Shown here: positions 42,951 to 52,770 of the stretch, one piece after another
How the letters are laid out: each line of letters begins with the position of its first letter
Numbering within the stretch: position 1 is the stretch's first letter
Source of the DNA: an uncultured beta proteobacterium
GTDB taxonomy: Bacteria > Pseudomonadota > Gammaproteobacteria > Burkholderiales > Burkholderiaceae_C
Direction of reading: 5' to 3'
DNA: 52,843 bases
NCBI GenBank assembly: GCA_903876735.1
Contig: CAIRAW010000007.1
Coordinates: 1-52,843, forward strand
The notes under the pieces: generated by a model
What the model saw: only the letters and a program-made list of their open reading frames with translations
Told to the model about the DNA's origin: nothing
Database searches by the model: none
Made by a program: the position numbers and the translations under genes

Positions 42951-44948
42951 ATGCAGTATTTCGTTACCGGTGCTACCGGCTTTATTGGCAAGCGTCTGGT
43001 CAAGAAGTTGCTGGGGCACAAGGGCTCGGTGGTGCATTTTTTGCTGCGCAAGGAAAGCGAGGCCAAGCTGGCCGAACTGCGGCGCTATTGGGGCGTCAGC
43101 GCGGCGCGTGTCGTTCCGGTGTTTGGCGATTTGACCAGCAAAAAGCTCGGTGTTTCGGCTGACAGCCTGAAACAGCTCAAAGGCCAGATTGATCATTTTT
43201 ACCATCTGGCTGCGGTCTACGACCTGAGTGCCGATGCCGAGAGTCAGATCGCAGTCAACATCGATGGCACGCGCAATACGGTGGAACTGGCGAAGGCGCT
43301 CGATGCCGGGCATTTTCACCATGTCAGCTCGATTGCGGCGGCTGGCCTGTATGAAGGCGTGTTCCGTGAGGACATGTTTGACGAAGCCGAAAACTACGAC
43401 CATCCCTATTTCATGACCAAGCATGAAAGCGAAAAGATCGTGCGCCAGGAATGCAAGTTGCCCTGGTCGGTCTACCGCCCGGCGATGGTGGTCGGCGACA
43501 GCACGACGGGTGAGATGGACAAGATTGACGGCCCGTATTATTTTTTCAAGCTGATCCAGCGCATGCGCCAGTTGCTGCCACCCTGGATGCCGTCGATCGG
43601 CCTGGAAGGCGGGCGTATCAACATCGTGCCGGTCGATTTCGTGGTGGACGCGCTGGACGTCATCGGTCACAGCAAGGGCATTTCGAAGAAGTGTTATCAC
43701 CTGGTGGACCCGGTGGGTTACCGGGTCGGTGATGTGCTCGATATTTTCAGTCGGGCTGCGCACGCGCCCAAGATGAACCTGTTTGTCAATGCTGCGCTGC
43801 TGGGGTTTATTCCACGCAGCGTCACCAAGGGCCTGATGGCGCTGGCGCCGGTGCGCCGGGTGCGCAATGCCATCCTGAAAGATCTGGGCCTGCCGCACGA
43901 CATGCTTACCTTTGTCAATTACCCGACGCGTTTCGATTGCCGGGAAGCGGTGGCCGTGCTCAAGGGCGCGGGGGTGGCCTGTCCGAATCTGAAGGATTAC
44001 GCCTGGCGCTTGTGGGATTACTGGGAGCGCCATCTCGATCCGGATCTGCATATCGACCGCTCACTGCGCGGTACCGTTGGCGGCAAGGTGGTGCTGATCA
44101 CGGGTGGTTCGTCCGGCATAGGTCTGGCGGCAGCGCACAAGTTTGCCGAAGCCGGGGCCATCACTCTTATCTGTGGGCGCGACCGGGACAAACTCAATGA
44201 CGCCTGCAAGGAAGCCAAGGCCAAGGGCTACAGCTTTGTGGCCTACCCGGTCGATATTGCCGACATGGCCGATTGCGACCGTTTTGTGAAGCAACTGATG
44301 CTCGATCATGGCGCCGTCGACTACCTGATCAACAATGCGGGTCGCTCGATCCGCCGCGCCATCGAGTCCAGCTACGACCGCTTTCATGACTTTGAGCGCA
44401 CCATGCAGCTCAACTATTTCGGCTGTTTGCGGGTCACCATGGGCTTGCTGCCCGGCATGGTGGCCAAAAAGAAGGGGCACGTGGTCAACATCAGTTCGAT
44501 TGGCGTTTTGACCAATGCGCCGCGTTTCAGCGCCTATGTCGCCTCCAAAGCCGCCCTGGATGCCTGGGCGCGCTGCGCGTCCAGCGAGTTTGCCGACCAG
44601 GGGGTTTCTTTCACGACCATCAATATGCCTTTGGTGCGCACGCCCATGATTGCGCCAACGGGTCTGTACAACAACGTGCCGACCCTGTCGCCCGAAGAGG
44701 CGGCTGACATGATTGCCCAGGCCTGCATTTTCAAGCCAGTGCGCATTGCCACCCGACTGGGCATGACGGGGCAATTGCTGCACGCGCTGTTGCCGCGCGT
44801 GGCGCAGATCGCCATGAATACGAGTTTTCGCATGTTCCCGGATTCGGGCGCGGCCAAGGGTGCCAAGCCGGGCGACAAACCGGCTCGCCAGCAACTGTCA
44901 CCCGAGGCGATGGCCTTGCAGCAGATGATGCAGGGCATCCATTTCTGA
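42951..44948 (+). CDS. Two-domain SDR protein, likely fatty acyl-CoA reductase
   Basis: The 665-residue chain joins two reductase domains. The N-terminal atypical SDR (about 1-370) has TGATGFIGKRLVKKLLG, SSIAAAGLYEG and active-site YFMTKHESEK. The C-terminal classical SDR (about 380-650) has VLITGGSSGIGLAAAHKFAEAG, INNAG, NISSIG and YVASKAALD. This layout is that of Marinobacter-type alcohol-forming fatty acyl-CoA reductases, whose C-terminal half resembles Acr1. It could supply fatty alcohol to the wax ester synthase 2.5 kb upstream. The start at 42951 follows GGGGGTCTT. The substrate is inferred from similarity. Confidence 0.85.
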   Translation: MQYFVTGATGFIGKRLVKKLLGHKGSVVHFLLRKESEAKLAELRRYWGVSAARVVPVFGDLTSKKLGVSADSLKQLKGQIDHFYHLAAVYDLSADAESQIAVNIDGTRNTVELAKALDAGHFHHVSSIAAAGLYEGVFREDMFDEAENYDHPYFMTKHESEKIVRQECKLPWSVYRPAMVVGDSTTGEMDKIDGPYYFFKLIQRMRQLLPPWMPSIGLEGGRINIVPVDFVVDALDVIGHSKGISKKCYHLVDPVGYRVGDVLDIFSRAAHAPKMNLFVNAALLGFIPRSVTKGLMALAPVRRVRNAILKDLGLPHDMLTFVNYPTRFDCREAVAVLKGAGVACPNLKDYAWRLWDYWERHLDPDLHIDRSLRGTVGGKVVLITGGSSGIGLAAAHKFAEAGAITLICGRDRDKLNDACKEAKAKGYSFVAYPVDIADMADCDRFVKQLMLDHGAVDYLINNAGRSIRRAIESSYDRFHDFERTMQLNYFGCLRVTMGLLPGMVAKKKGHVVNISSIGVLTNAPRFSAYVASKAALDAWARCASSEFADQGVSFTTINMPLVRTPMIAPTGLYNNVPTLSPEEAADMIAQACIFKPVRIATRLGMTGQLLHALLPRVAQIAMNTSFRMFPDSGAAKGAKPGDKPARQQLSPEAMALQQMMQGIHF

Positions 44949-44975
44949 TGTGACCCTGTGGGCGGCGATAATCGG

Positions 44976-44998
44976 GGGCGCTTCGGGCGCCCTTTTTT
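44976..44998 (+). terminator. Rho-independent terminator after the acyl reductase gene
   Basis: GGGCGC (44976-44981) pairs with GCGCCC (44987-44992) around a TTCGG loop, followed by six T residues (44993-44998). It separates the lipid genes from the rfb operon. Confidence 0.85.
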
Positions 44999-45026
44999 AC
45001 GCGTTTATGCAGCGGGAGAGCAAATA

Positions 45027-46088
45027 ATGATTCTGGTAACTGGCGGCGCAGGTTTTATCGGCGCCAATTTTGTGCTCGACTGGCTGGCCCGGTCCGACGA
45101 GCCCGTGCTCAATCTGGACAAGCTGACCTACGCGGGCAATCTGGAAAACCTGGCGCCATTGCAGGGCGACGCCCGCCACGTGTTTGTGCAGGGCGATATA
45201 GGCGATGCGCCCTTGCTGGAGCGCCTGCTGGCGCAGCATCGGCCGCGTGCCGTGGTCAATTTCGCTGCTGAGAGCCACGTTGATCGCTCTATCCACGGCC
45301 CCGAGGATTTCATCCAGACCAATGTGGTGGGCACGATGCGCCTGCTGCAAGGTGTGCGCGCTTACTGGCAGACTTTGCCCGAGAGCGAGCGCGCCGACTT
45401 CCGGTTTCTGCATGTGTCAACCGACGAGGTCTACGGCAGCCTCTCGCCCACCGACCCGGCCTTTACCGAGAACAACAAACTGGAGCCGAACAGCCCGTAT
45501 TCGGCCAGCAAGGCGGCCAGCGACCACCTGGTGCGCGCCTGGCTGCACACCTACGGCTTGCCGGTGCTGACCACCAATTGCAGCAACAATTACGGGCCCT
45601 TGCATTTCCCGGAGAAACTGATTCCGCTGATCATCGTCAATGCGCTGGCGGGCAAACCCCTGCCGGTCTACGGCGATGGCTTGCAAGTGCGTGACTGGCT
45701 GTATGTCAAAGACCATTGCAGCGCTATTCGCCGTGTGCTGGCGGCCGGCCGGGTCGGCGAGATCTACAACGTGGGTGGCTGGAACGAAAAGCCCAATATT
45801 GAGATTGTGAAAACCATCTGCAGCCTGCTCGACGAACTCCGACCCAGGAGCGACGGCGGCAGCTACCAGACGCAGATTACCTACGTGCAGGACCGCCCCG
45901 GTCACGACCGGCGCTACGCCATCGACGCCAGCAAGATCGAGCGTGAATTGGGCTGGAAACCGGCCGAAACGTTCGCCACCGGCATCCGCAAAACCGTGCA
46001 GTGGTACCTGGAGAATCAGGCCTGGGTGACCCATGTGCAGTCAGGCGCCTACCGCGAGTGGGTGCAAACAAACTACGCGGATCGCTGA
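45027..46088 (+). CDS. rfbB: dTDP-glucose 4,6-dehydratase
   Basis: RfbB/RmlB makes dTDP-4-keto-6-deoxyglucose, step two of dTDP-L-rhamnose synthesis. The 353-residue protein has the NAD motif [24 protein letters not shown] (catalytic Thr/Asp/Glu triad) and [15 protein letters not shown] (catalytic YxxxK). GGGAG precedes the ATG at 45027. It opens the rfbBDAC operon, and its TGA overlaps the rfbD ATG by one base. Confidence 0.98.
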   Translation: MILVTGGAGFIGANFVLDWLARSDEPVLNLDKLTYAGNLENLAPLQGDARHVFVQGDIGDAPLLERLLAQHRPRAVVNFAAESHVDRSIHGPEDFIQTNVVGTMRLLQGVRAYWQTLPESERADFRFLHVSTDEVYGSLSPTDPAFTENNKLEPNSPYSASKAASDHLVRAWLHTYGLPVLTTNCSNNYGPLHFPEKLIPLIIVNALAGKPLPVYGDGLQVRDWLYVKDHCSAIRRVLAAGRVGEIYNVGGWNEKPNIEIVKTICSLLDELRPRSDGGSYQTQITYVQDRPGHDRRYAIDASKIERELGWKPAETFATGIRKTVQWYLENQAWVTHVQSGAYREWVQTNYADR

Positions 46089-46978
46089 TGAAGATCCTGC
46101 TTTTTGGAAAAGGTGGACAGGTCGGCTGGGAGTTGCAACGCAGCCTGGCACCGCTGGGAGAAATCGTCGCGCTGGACTTTGATAGCAAGGATCACTGTGG
46201 TGACTTCTCCAATCTAACCGGTCTGGCGGACACGGTCAGGAACGTCAAGCCGGATGTGATTGTCAATGCCGCTGCGCACACGGCAGTCGACAAGGCTGAA
46301 AGTGAAGCTGAATTGGCGCGCACGCTCAATGCCCTGGCGCCCGGCGTGCTGGCGCAGGAGGCGGCGCGCGCGGGAGCCTGGTTGGTGCACTACAGCACCG
46401 ACTATGTGTTTGATGGCAGCGGAACCAGGCCTTGGACCGAGACCGACACGCCGGCGCCGCTCAATGTCTACGGCCAGACCAAGCTCGAGGGCGAGCAATT
46501 GATTCAGGCCGCCTGCCCGCAGCATCTGATTCTGCGCACCAGTTGGGTCTACGCCGCGCGCGGTGGCAACTTTGCCAAAACCATGTTGCGACTGGCGCAG
46601 GAGCGTGAGCGCCTGACGGTGATCGATGACCAGTTTGGTGCACCGACCGGCGCCGAGTTGCTGGCCGATGTGACGGCGCATGCCATTCGCCAGTTGCGCC
46701 AGCGTCCTGAAGACGCCGGCCTGTACCACCTGGTGGCCAGTGGTGAAACCAACTGGCATGCTTATGCAAAATACGTTCTGGCGCAGGCCAGACTGCTGCA
46801 ACCGGCCTTGCTAATCAAGGCCAGTGAGGTAGTGCCTGTTCCCAGCACTGCCTTCCCGACGCCGGCCAGACGCCCCCACAACTCACGCCTGGACACGCGC
46901 AAGCTTCAAGCCACCTTTGGTTTAAGCTTGCCGCATTGGCAACCAGGCGTGGCCCGCATGCTGGCCGAAACACTCTAA
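46088..46978 (+). CDS. rfbD: dTDP-4-dehydrorhamnose reductase
   Basis: RfbD/RmlD performs the last step, NAD(P)H reduction to dTDP-L-rhamnose. The 296-residue protein starts [20 protein letters not shown] (Rossmann GxxGxxG). It has [24 protein letters not shown] and the active-site [11 protein letters not shown]. The ATG at 46088 overlaps the rfbB stop (TGATG), so translation is coupled. rfbA follows after 17 bp. Confidence 0.97.
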   Translation: MKILLFGKGGQVGWELQRSLAPLGEIVALDFDSKDHCGDFSNLTGLADTVRNVKPDVIVNAAAHTAVDKAESEAELARTLNALAPGVLAQEAARAGAWLVHYSTDYVFDGSGTRPWTETDTPAPLNVYGQTKLEGEQLIQAACPQHLILRTSWVYAARGGNFAKTMLRLAQERERLTVIDDQFGAPTGAELLADVTAHAIRQLRQRPEDAGLYHLVASGETNWHAYAKYVLAQARLLQPALLIKASEVVPVPSTAFPTPARRPHNSRLDTRKLQATFGLSLPHWQPGVARMLAETL

Positions 46979-46995
46979 CTGGGAATGCAAGAAAA

Positions 46996-47889
46996 ATGAC
47001 ACAACGCAAAGGCATCATTCTGGCCGGTGGTTCTGGAACCCGGTTGCACCCGGCTACGCTGGCGATGAGCAAGCAGCTATTGCCCGTCTACGACAAGCCG
47101 ATGATCTACTACCCCTTGAGCACGTTGATGCTGGCGGGTATACGGGACATTCTGGTCATCAGCACGCCGCAGGACACGCCGCGTTTTCAGCAACTGCTCG
47201 GTGATGGCGCGCAATGGGGGCTGAACCTGCAGTACGCCGTGCAGCCCAGCCCTGATGGACTGGCGCAGGCCTTCATCATCGGCGACAAGTTTTTGGGCAA
47301 TGCGCCGAGCGCGCTGGTGCTGGGCGACAACATCTTCTATGGTCACGACTTTGCGCCGCTGCTGGCCAGAGCCGATGCAAGAGCCAGTGGAGCGACCGTG
47401 TTTGCCTACCATGTACAGGACCCCGAGCGCTATGGCGTGGTTGCGTTTGATGCGCAGGGCAAGGCCAGCAGCATCGAGGAAAAGCCCTTGCAGCCCAAGA
47501 GCAACTATGCCGTGACCGGGTTGTATTTTTATGATGCCCAGGTGGTGGACATTGCCAAGGCCGTCAAGCCCAGCGCGCGGGGCGAACTGGAAATTACGGC
47601 GGTCAATCAGGCCTATCTGGACCAGGACCAGCTCAGCGTGCAGATCATGCAACGTGGCTATGCCTGGCTTGATACCGGCACGCATGACAGCCTGCTCGAA
47701 GCCAGTCAGTTCATCGCAACACTGGAGCGGCGCCAGGGGCTGAAAGTTGCCTGTGTCGAAGAAATCGCGTGGCGCAATGGTTTTATCGACGATGCCCAGT
47801 TGCAGAAGCTGGCGCAACCGCTGGCCAAGAACGGCTATGGTCAGTACCTGATGCGCATGCTGGTAGAGCGCAGTCGTCACGAACCCTGA
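46996..47889 (+). CDS. rfbA: Glucose-1-phosphate thymidylyltransferase
   Basis: RfbA/RmlA condenses glucose-1-phosphate and dTTP to dTDP-glucose, the entry step to rhamnose. The 297-residue protein opens [20 protein letters not shown] with the nucleotide-binding GGxGTRL. It continues with [26 protein letters not shown] and [13 protein letters not shown]. The start at 46996 is 17 bp after rfbD; the weak AAGAAAAA before it suggests coupling. Confidence 0.98.
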   Translation: MTQRKGIILAGGSGTRLHPATLAMSKQLLPVYDKPMIYYPLSTLMLAGIRDILVISTPQDTPRFQQLLGDGAQWGLNLQYAVQPSPDGLAQAFIIGDKFLGNAPSALVLGDNIFYGHDFAPLLARADARASGATVFAYHVQDPERYGVVAFDAQGKASSIEEKPLQPKSNYAVTGLYFYDAQVVDIAKAVKPSARGELEITAVNQAYLDQDQLSVQIMQRGYAWLDTGTHDSLLEASQFIATLERRQGLKVACVEEIAWRNGFIDDAQLQKLAQPLAKNGYGQYLMRMLVERSRHEP

Positions 47890-47903
47890 CCGTTGCCCTT
47901 GCC

Positions 47904-48449
47904 ATGAAGGTCATACCCACTGCCATTGCCGGCGTCGTCATCCTTGAACCCAGGGTGTTCGGTGACGCGCGCGGCTTTTTCTTTGAAAGCTTCAATCAAA
48001 AGGCATTTCAGCAGGCCACGGGTCTGAACCTTGATTTTGTGCAGGACAACCACTCACGCTCGGCCAAGGGCGTTCTGCGTGGCCTGCATTACCAGATTGA
48101 GCAGGCCCAGGGCAAGTTGGTGCGTGTGGTGCGGGGTGCCGTGTTCGATGTGGCAGTCGACCTGCGCAAATCATCAGCGACTTTTGGCAAATGGGTGGGG
48201 GCTGAACTGAGCGAGGACAACAAGCGCCAAATGTGGGTGCCGCCGGGCTTGGCACATGGTTTTTTGACGCTGAGCGAATCAGCAGACTTCCTCTACAAAA
48301 CGACCGACTATTACGCACCGCAGCATGAGTGCTGTATCGCCTGGGACGACCCGACGCTGGCCATCGACTGGCCACTTGAGGGCATACAGCCGCTGGTTTC
48401 TGCCAAGGATCAGGCGGGGGTGGCGTTTGCGAGCGCACGGGCTTTCTGA
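47904..48449 (+). CDS. rfbC: dTDP-4-dehydrorhamnose 3,5-epimerase
   Basis: RfbC/RmlC epimerises dTDP-4-keto-6-deoxyglucose at C3 and C5. The 181-residue cupin has the catalytic segment NHSRSAKGVLRGLHYQ (His and Lys), RVVRGAVFDVAVDLRKSS, MWVPPGLAHGFLTLSE and YKTTDYYAP. The ATG at 47904 lies 14 bp after rfbA. It is the last of the four rhamnose genes, followed by the flippase. Confidence 0.97.
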   Translation: MKVIPTAIAGVVILEPRVFGDARGFFFESFNQKAFQQATGLNLDFVQDNHSRSAKGVLRGLHYQIEQAQGKLVRVVRGAVFDVAVDLRKSSATFGKWVGAELSEDNKRQMWVPPGLAHGFLTLSESADFLYKTTDYYAPQHECCIAWDDPTLAIDWPLEGIQPLVSAKDQAGVAFASARAF

Positions 48450-48523
48450 TGAATGTGCCTGTCCACAGCAGCGGTTCGCGAAAGAGGTTCCATAGTGCCA
48501 GTTTGGCGTCCTAGGCGCAACGC

Positions 48524-50032
48524 ATGTCTCTTAAGCGGAACATACTGGCCAATTACGTCAGTCAGATTTATGTCATTTTGATCGGCATCGTTATGGTGCC
48601 AATCTATCTGCGCTACATGGGCGCGGAGGCCTATGGTCTGGTCGGCTTTTTTGCTGTGTTGCAGTCGTGGTTTCAACTGCTAGACATAGGCCTGACGCCC
48701 ACCATGGCACGCGAAACGGCGCGGTTCAATGGTGGGGCCACCGATGCCCTGAGCCTGCGCCGCCTCTTGCGGGCAATGGAGGGTGTTTTTGTCGGAGTCG
48801 CTGTGCTTGGCGCCTTGGGCATGATGGTTGGATCAGGCGCTATTGCCCGCGACTGGCTTAAGGTCGGGCAACTCCCGCTGAGTGAAGTGCAGAACGCCAT
48901 CATGTTGATGGCGATGATTGTCGCGATGCGCTGGGTGTGCGGACTTTACCGCAGTGCCATCACTGGATTTGAGCGGTTGGTATGGCTCAGTGGATTCAAT
49001 ATGGCTATGGCGACGGCTCGATTTGTATTGGTGATTCCGCTCTTTATTTTGGTGGGGAGCAGCCCGGAACTTTTTTTCGGGTATCAATTGCTGCTGGCCC
49101 TGCTTGAAGTCGTCGTGCTCGTGATCCAAACCTATCGATTCTTGCCAAAGATTCCCGTAGGGCAGAGTACACCCTTGCAATGGGAACCACTGAAGCATGT
49201 TCTCCGGTTTTCGTCCAGCATAGCTTTTGCTGGTTTCTTTTGGGTGATCGCGACCCAAGCCGATAAACTGGTTCTTTCCAATTTGCTTCCGTTGGCTGAA
49301 TATGGCTACTTCACCTTGATCGCGCTGGTAGCAGGTGGTGTGCTGGCAATTGGCGGCCCAGTCAGTGGCGCCCTGTTGCCAAGGCTTAGCAAGTTAGTCG
49401 CTGAGGGCGATGAGCGGGGAATCCTGCAACTTTACCGAGGTGCGACCCAAGTGGTCGCAGTCATGGCCGTACCCGCAACCTTGATACTTGCATTTTTCCC
49501 AACACAAGTATTATGGGCATGGACCGGGGACGCTATATTGGTTGCGTCAGCAGCCCCGATTCTTGCGCTTTACGCTGTTGGTTCTGGTTTTGCGGTGATC
49601 TCGGCATTTCCCTACTATCTGCAGTTCGCCAAGGGGAATATCAGATTACACCTGACAGGACGGTTGATATTTGTCGTGATTCTCGTTTCGTCCTTGATGT
49701 GGGCTGCATCAAGGTTCGGCATGGCTGGTGCTGCCTGGATTTGGTTGGGGGTGAATGTGGCATACATCATGCTGTGGGTTCCCATTGAGCACCAGCAGTT
49801 TGCGCCGGGCTTGCATTTTTCCTGGATGCTGAAAGATATAATCGCAATATGCTTTCCGCCAGTTCTTGTTGTCTTGTTGCTACAGCATGTATTGACTTGG
49901 CCTGTTGTCAGAGCGGCAATTGCGGTTCAACTCAGTATCGTGGGGCTGTTGCTGTTGATTTTCGCGTGTATGAGCAGCAGCAAGATTCGCGCAATGGTGA
50001 GGGATCGCCTTGGCAGCGCTGGAATTGACTGA
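48524..50032 (+). CDS. Polysaccharide flippase (Wzx/MATE-like)
   Basis: The 502-residue polytopic inner-membrane protein has about 12-14 hydrophobic segments. It opens LKRNILANYVSQIYVILIGIVMVPIYLRYMGAEAYGLVGFFAVLQ, the typical polysaccharide-transporter start. It should flip lipid-linked oligosaccharide units to the periplasmic face for O-antigen or exopolysaccharide assembly. It lies 74 bp after rfbC, and the DNA becomes AT-richer within this gene. No Wzy polymerase is seen before the window ends. Confidence 0.9.
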   Translation: MSLKRNILANYVSQIYVILIGIVMVPIYLRYMGAEAYGLVGFFAVLQSWFQLLDIGLTPTMARETARFNGGATDALSLRRLLRAMEGVFVGVAVLGALGMMVGSGAIARDWLKVGQLPLSEVQNAIMLMAMIVAMRWVCGLYRSAITGFERLVWLSGFNMAMATARFVLVIPLFILVGSSPELFFGYQLLLALLEVVVLVIQTYRFLPKIPVGQSTPLQWEPLKHVLRFSSSIAFAGFFWVIATQADKLVLSNLLPLAEYGYFTLIALVAGGVLAIGGPVSGALLPRLSKLVAEGDERGILQLYRGATQVVAVMAVPATLILAFFPTQVLWAWTGDAILVASAAPILALYAVGSGFAVISAFPYYLQFAKGNIRLHLTGRLIFVVILVSSLMWAASRFGMAGAAWIWLGVNVAYIMLWVPIEHQQFAPGLHFSWMLKDIIAICFPPVLVVLLLQHVLTWPVVRAAIAVQLSIVGLLLLIFACMSSSKIRAMVRDRLGSAGID

Positions 50033-50109
50033 TTGAATCCCTTAACCGTCTCTGCCGGGTGGAGTGATCAAAGCGGATGAAATAGTATGGAATGCCTCTG
50101 TTGGAATCA

Positions 50110-50961
50110 ATGATGTCGGATAAGCGCCATAAATACGAATATCAGATTGAACAAGAGTCTGACAGCGGTCCCGCGCGTGTAATTCGAAATGTAGGGATCT
50201 ACAAGAGTGTTTTGGAGATTGGTTCTGGACCTGGTTCTATTACCAAACCTCTGTTTTCAGAGTCCAGATGTCGAATTACTGCGGTCGATATTGATTCGGA
50301 GTCGTTGAGGCGACTCGAATCTTGCTGCAACGAGACTTTTCAACTTGATCTGAATGATGAGGCGTGGCCAGACATAGTAGGCCGAGACTCGCGATTTGAT
50401 GTTGTTGTGGCTGCCGATGTGCTTGAACATTTGTACGCGCCGCTGTCTGTGTTGAAAGCTATGAAGGCGTTCCTTGATACAAATGGGTACATGGTAATTT
50501 CTCTACCGCACGTTGCGCATTCAGCGGTACATGCCTGTCTGCTGGATGAGAATTTCGAATATGGTGATTTTGGCCTGCTTGATCGTACACATATTCGATT
50601 TTTCGGGATCAAAAATATTCAGAATCTATTTGAAGACGCAGGTTTGAAGATTGTTCATGCTGAGTTTGTAGTTCGTGATCCAAGGCATACCGAGTTTGCA
50701 GGTCAGTGGGCAAGAACCTCTCCGGAAATTCGTGCCGTGCTGGCTGAAAACAGGTTCGGGATGGTCTACCAGGTTGTTGTCAAAGCGGTGCCAAGCGAAG
50801 CAGAAGGAGAACCGATCATCCTGATGGAACTTCCGGTCCTGGCCAGGGTGCCTACCCGCCGAGACACAGTTGGTGCATTCCTGCGCGCGCATCTCAATCC
50901 GGCGATTTATGCCAAACTGCGGCTTGCCGCAGCGAAGCTGGGTATCGTTTTCAGAGGTTAG
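50110..50961 (+). CDS. Class I SAM-dependent methyltransferase
   Basis: This methyltransferase of about 283 residues has SAM motif I VLEIGSGPGSITKPL, acidic motif II ITAVDIDSESL and the motif IV-like FDVVVAADVLEHLYAP. A C-terminal extension of unclear function follows. Start choice is uncertain: ATGs at 50092, 50110 and 50113 are possible and none has a strong ribosome-binding site. It is AT-rich and sits between the flippase and the WbsX-like gene (2-bp gap to the latter), so its target is probably a sugar of the surface polysaccharide. Confidence 0.85.
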   Translation: MMSDKRHKYEYQIEQESDSGPARVIRNVGIYKSVLEIGSGPGSITKPLFSESRCRITAVDIDSESLRRLESCCNETFQLDLNDEAWPDIVGRDSRFDVVVAADVLEHLYAPLSVLKAMKAFLDTNGYMVISLPHVAHSAVHACLLDENFEYGDFGLLDRTHIRFFGIKNIQNLFEDAGLKIVHAEFVVRDPRHTEFAGQWARTSPEIRAVLAENRFGMVYQVVVKAVPSEAEGEPIILMELPVLARVPTRRDTVGAFLRAHLNPAIYAKLRLAAAKLGIVFRG

Positions 50962-50963
50962 GC

Positions 50964-52178
50964 ATGGAACACGACGGAAAAGAGCGTGGCGATAGCGTCA
51001 ACGGTTGGCGGGAGAGTTCAGATATGAGCCGATTGGAGTCGGGCTCGGCGAAGTTGATTGCAATGTATTTTCCGCAACTCCACGCAATTCCGGAGAATGA
51101 TGCATGGTGGGGGAAGGGCTTTACCGATTGGGAAAATGTCAAGTTAGCAACACCGCAGTTCCCCGGGCATTATCAACCACGGATACCGCTCGGAAATATT
51201 TACTACGATCAGTCGCATTTGGACACACTACGGCACCAGATAGATCTGGCAAAAAAATATGGCGTCTTTGGATTCTGCCACTATCATTACTGGTTTGATG
51301 GCAAGCAGTTGTTGGAGACGCCGACGAATTTGATAATGGCGCATCCTGAAATTGATTTTCCATTCTGTTTGTCGTGGGCCAATGAGACGTGGTCAAGAAG
51401 GTGGGACGGGCATGACCATCTTGTTCTTATTAAGCAGACGCATCCTCCGTCCAAGGCCAGTTGGAAAATGCATTATGATTATTTGATCAAAGCATGGAAG
51501 GATCCACGAGCGATCAAGATCAATGGCAAACCGGTATTTGTAATTTATCGCCCGCAGCGCATTGTTCAGATTGATGAGATGTTGGCGTACTGGCGTGAAT
51601 TAGCGGTGCAGGATGGTTTGCCCGGACTTTATTTTATTTTTCAGATGCAGTCTGGGTTGCCTAATCGTAACTGTTTGAATTCATTCGATGCTGTTTTTCA
51701 ATTCCAGCCATTTGAGGCTGTAAATTCACCGGGGTATTCCAGGCGGTCGGTTCTTTATTCGATATTCTTACAGCTAATGCGCAGTTTTCCGGAACGATTT
51801 CAGGATTTGTTTCGTGGCGTCAGAACTCGGATCGCAAAGGGTTTGACGTTTCATGATTATGAATCAGTCTGGGGTGAGATTGTTAAAATTCGTGCAGACA
51901 AGAAATTGACAACTTTCCCGGGTGCTTTTGTCGACTGGGATAATACATCCCGATATAAGGCAAGGGCAACTGTATTTGGCGAAGCGACCCCGGAACTGTT
52001 TTCGAAATGGTTTATGAAATTGGTGAAATCCATGTCGCAAAGAAATCTTCCAGAAGATTTTATTTTTATTAATGCCTGGAATGAATGGAGTGAAGGAGCC
52101 TATCTGGAGCCCGATGAAAAATACGGCTTCGAGTATCTTGAGGCGGTTAGTGCTGTTCTCGCTAAGAACGATTTCTGA
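50964..52178 (+). CDS. WbsX-like (glycoside hydrolase 99-like) glycan biosynthesis protein
   Basis: The 404-residue protein matches WbsX-like proteins of O-antigen clusters: AMYFPQLHAIPENDAWWGKGFTDWENV, FGFCHYHYWFDGKQLLETP, FPFCLSWANETWSRRWDG and a C-terminal INAWNEWSEGAYLEPDEKYG. The family carries a GH99-like TIM barrel and is thought to act as a glycosyltransferase or hydrolase in polysaccharide assembly. There is no signal peptide, so it is cytosolic. It starts two bases after the methyltransferase stop, implying coupling. Confidence 0.9.
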   Translation: MEHDGKERGDSVNGWRESSDMSRLESGSAKLIAMYFPQLHAIPENDAWWGKGFTDWENVKLATPQFPGHYQPRIPLGNIYYDQSHLDTLRHQIDLAKKYGVFGFCHYHYWFDGKQLLETPTNLIMAHPEIDFPFCLSWANETWSRRWDGHDHLVLIKQTHPPSKASWKMHYDYLIKAWKDPRAIKINGKPVFVIYRPQRIVQIDEMLAYWRELAVQDGLPGLYFIFQMQSGLPNRNCLNSFDAVFQFQPFEAVNSPGYSRRSVLYSIFLQLMRSFPERFQDLFRGVRTRIAKGLTFHDYESVWGEIVKIRADKKLTTFPGAFVDWDNTSRYKARATVFGEATPELFSKWFMKLVKSMSQRNLPEDFIFINAWNEWSEGAYLEPDEKYGFEYLEAVSAVLAKNDF

Positions 52179-52197
52179 TGATTGGTGTGATTGAATC

Positions 52198-52770
52198 GTG
52201 ACGAATGATGCCGATTATTTTTCTTATCTCCGCACGCGCAGTGTGCTGGGGCGATTTTATCGCACCCACTGGCTGTATCCGCGTTTGGTACGTTCCCTTG
52301 GCGGGCGCGTTCTCGATGTGGGTTGCGGTATTGGCGACATGTTGGAATTCCGCCGGAATACGGTTGGCGCCGATGTGAATCCCTACATTGTTGAATGGAA
52401 CAGGCGGCGGGGTTTGGATGTTCATCTCATAGTGGATGACAAACTTCCTTTTCCTGATGCCTCTTTTGATGGCGTCATTATGGACAATGTGCTGGAGCAC
52501 ATTTCCGACCCGACAGCGGTGCTTCTTGAAATTCGCAGAGTGTTGAAGCCAATGGCAGTATTTGTTGTCGGCGTGCCCGGCACAAAGGGTTTTTCTTCCG
52601 ATGCTGATCACAAGGTCTTTTACGATGAAAAAAAACTTGAGACCTGTCTGACGATGGCGGGCTTTTCAATGTTGCGTGTCTTCTGGATGCCTGTCCAGTG
52701 GAAATGGCTTGATTCGCGCTGGGCCTATTATTTTTTATATGGCGTTTTCCGCGCGCCCGCCCGCCCATGA
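52198..52770 (+). CDS. Class I SAM-dependent methyltransferase (second)
   Basis: The 190-residue protein begins at a GTG, 19 bp after the WbsX-like gene. It has motif I VLDVGCGIGDMLEF, GADVNPYIVEWNR (motif II-like) and FPDASFDGVIMDNVLEHISDP (motif IV). It is short for a complete methyltransferase but all core motifs are present. The stop overlaps the next ATG by four bases (ATGA). The target is likely a sugar hydroxyl of the repeat unit, by context. Confidence 0.88.
   Translation: MTNDADYFSYLRTRSVLGRFYRTHWLYPRLVRSLGGRVLDVGCGIGDMLEFRRNTVGADVNPYIVEWNRRRGLDVHLIVDDKLPFPDASFDGVIMDNVLEHISDPTAVLLEIRRVLKPMAVFVVGVPGTKGFSSDADHKVFYDEKKLETCLTMAGFSMLRVFWMPVQWKWLDSRWAYYFLYGVFRAPARP

Noticed and set aside
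42912..44051. 379-codon - strand frame opposite the acyl reductase
   Set aside because: It is a shadow; the + strand reads a complete two-domain SDR protein.
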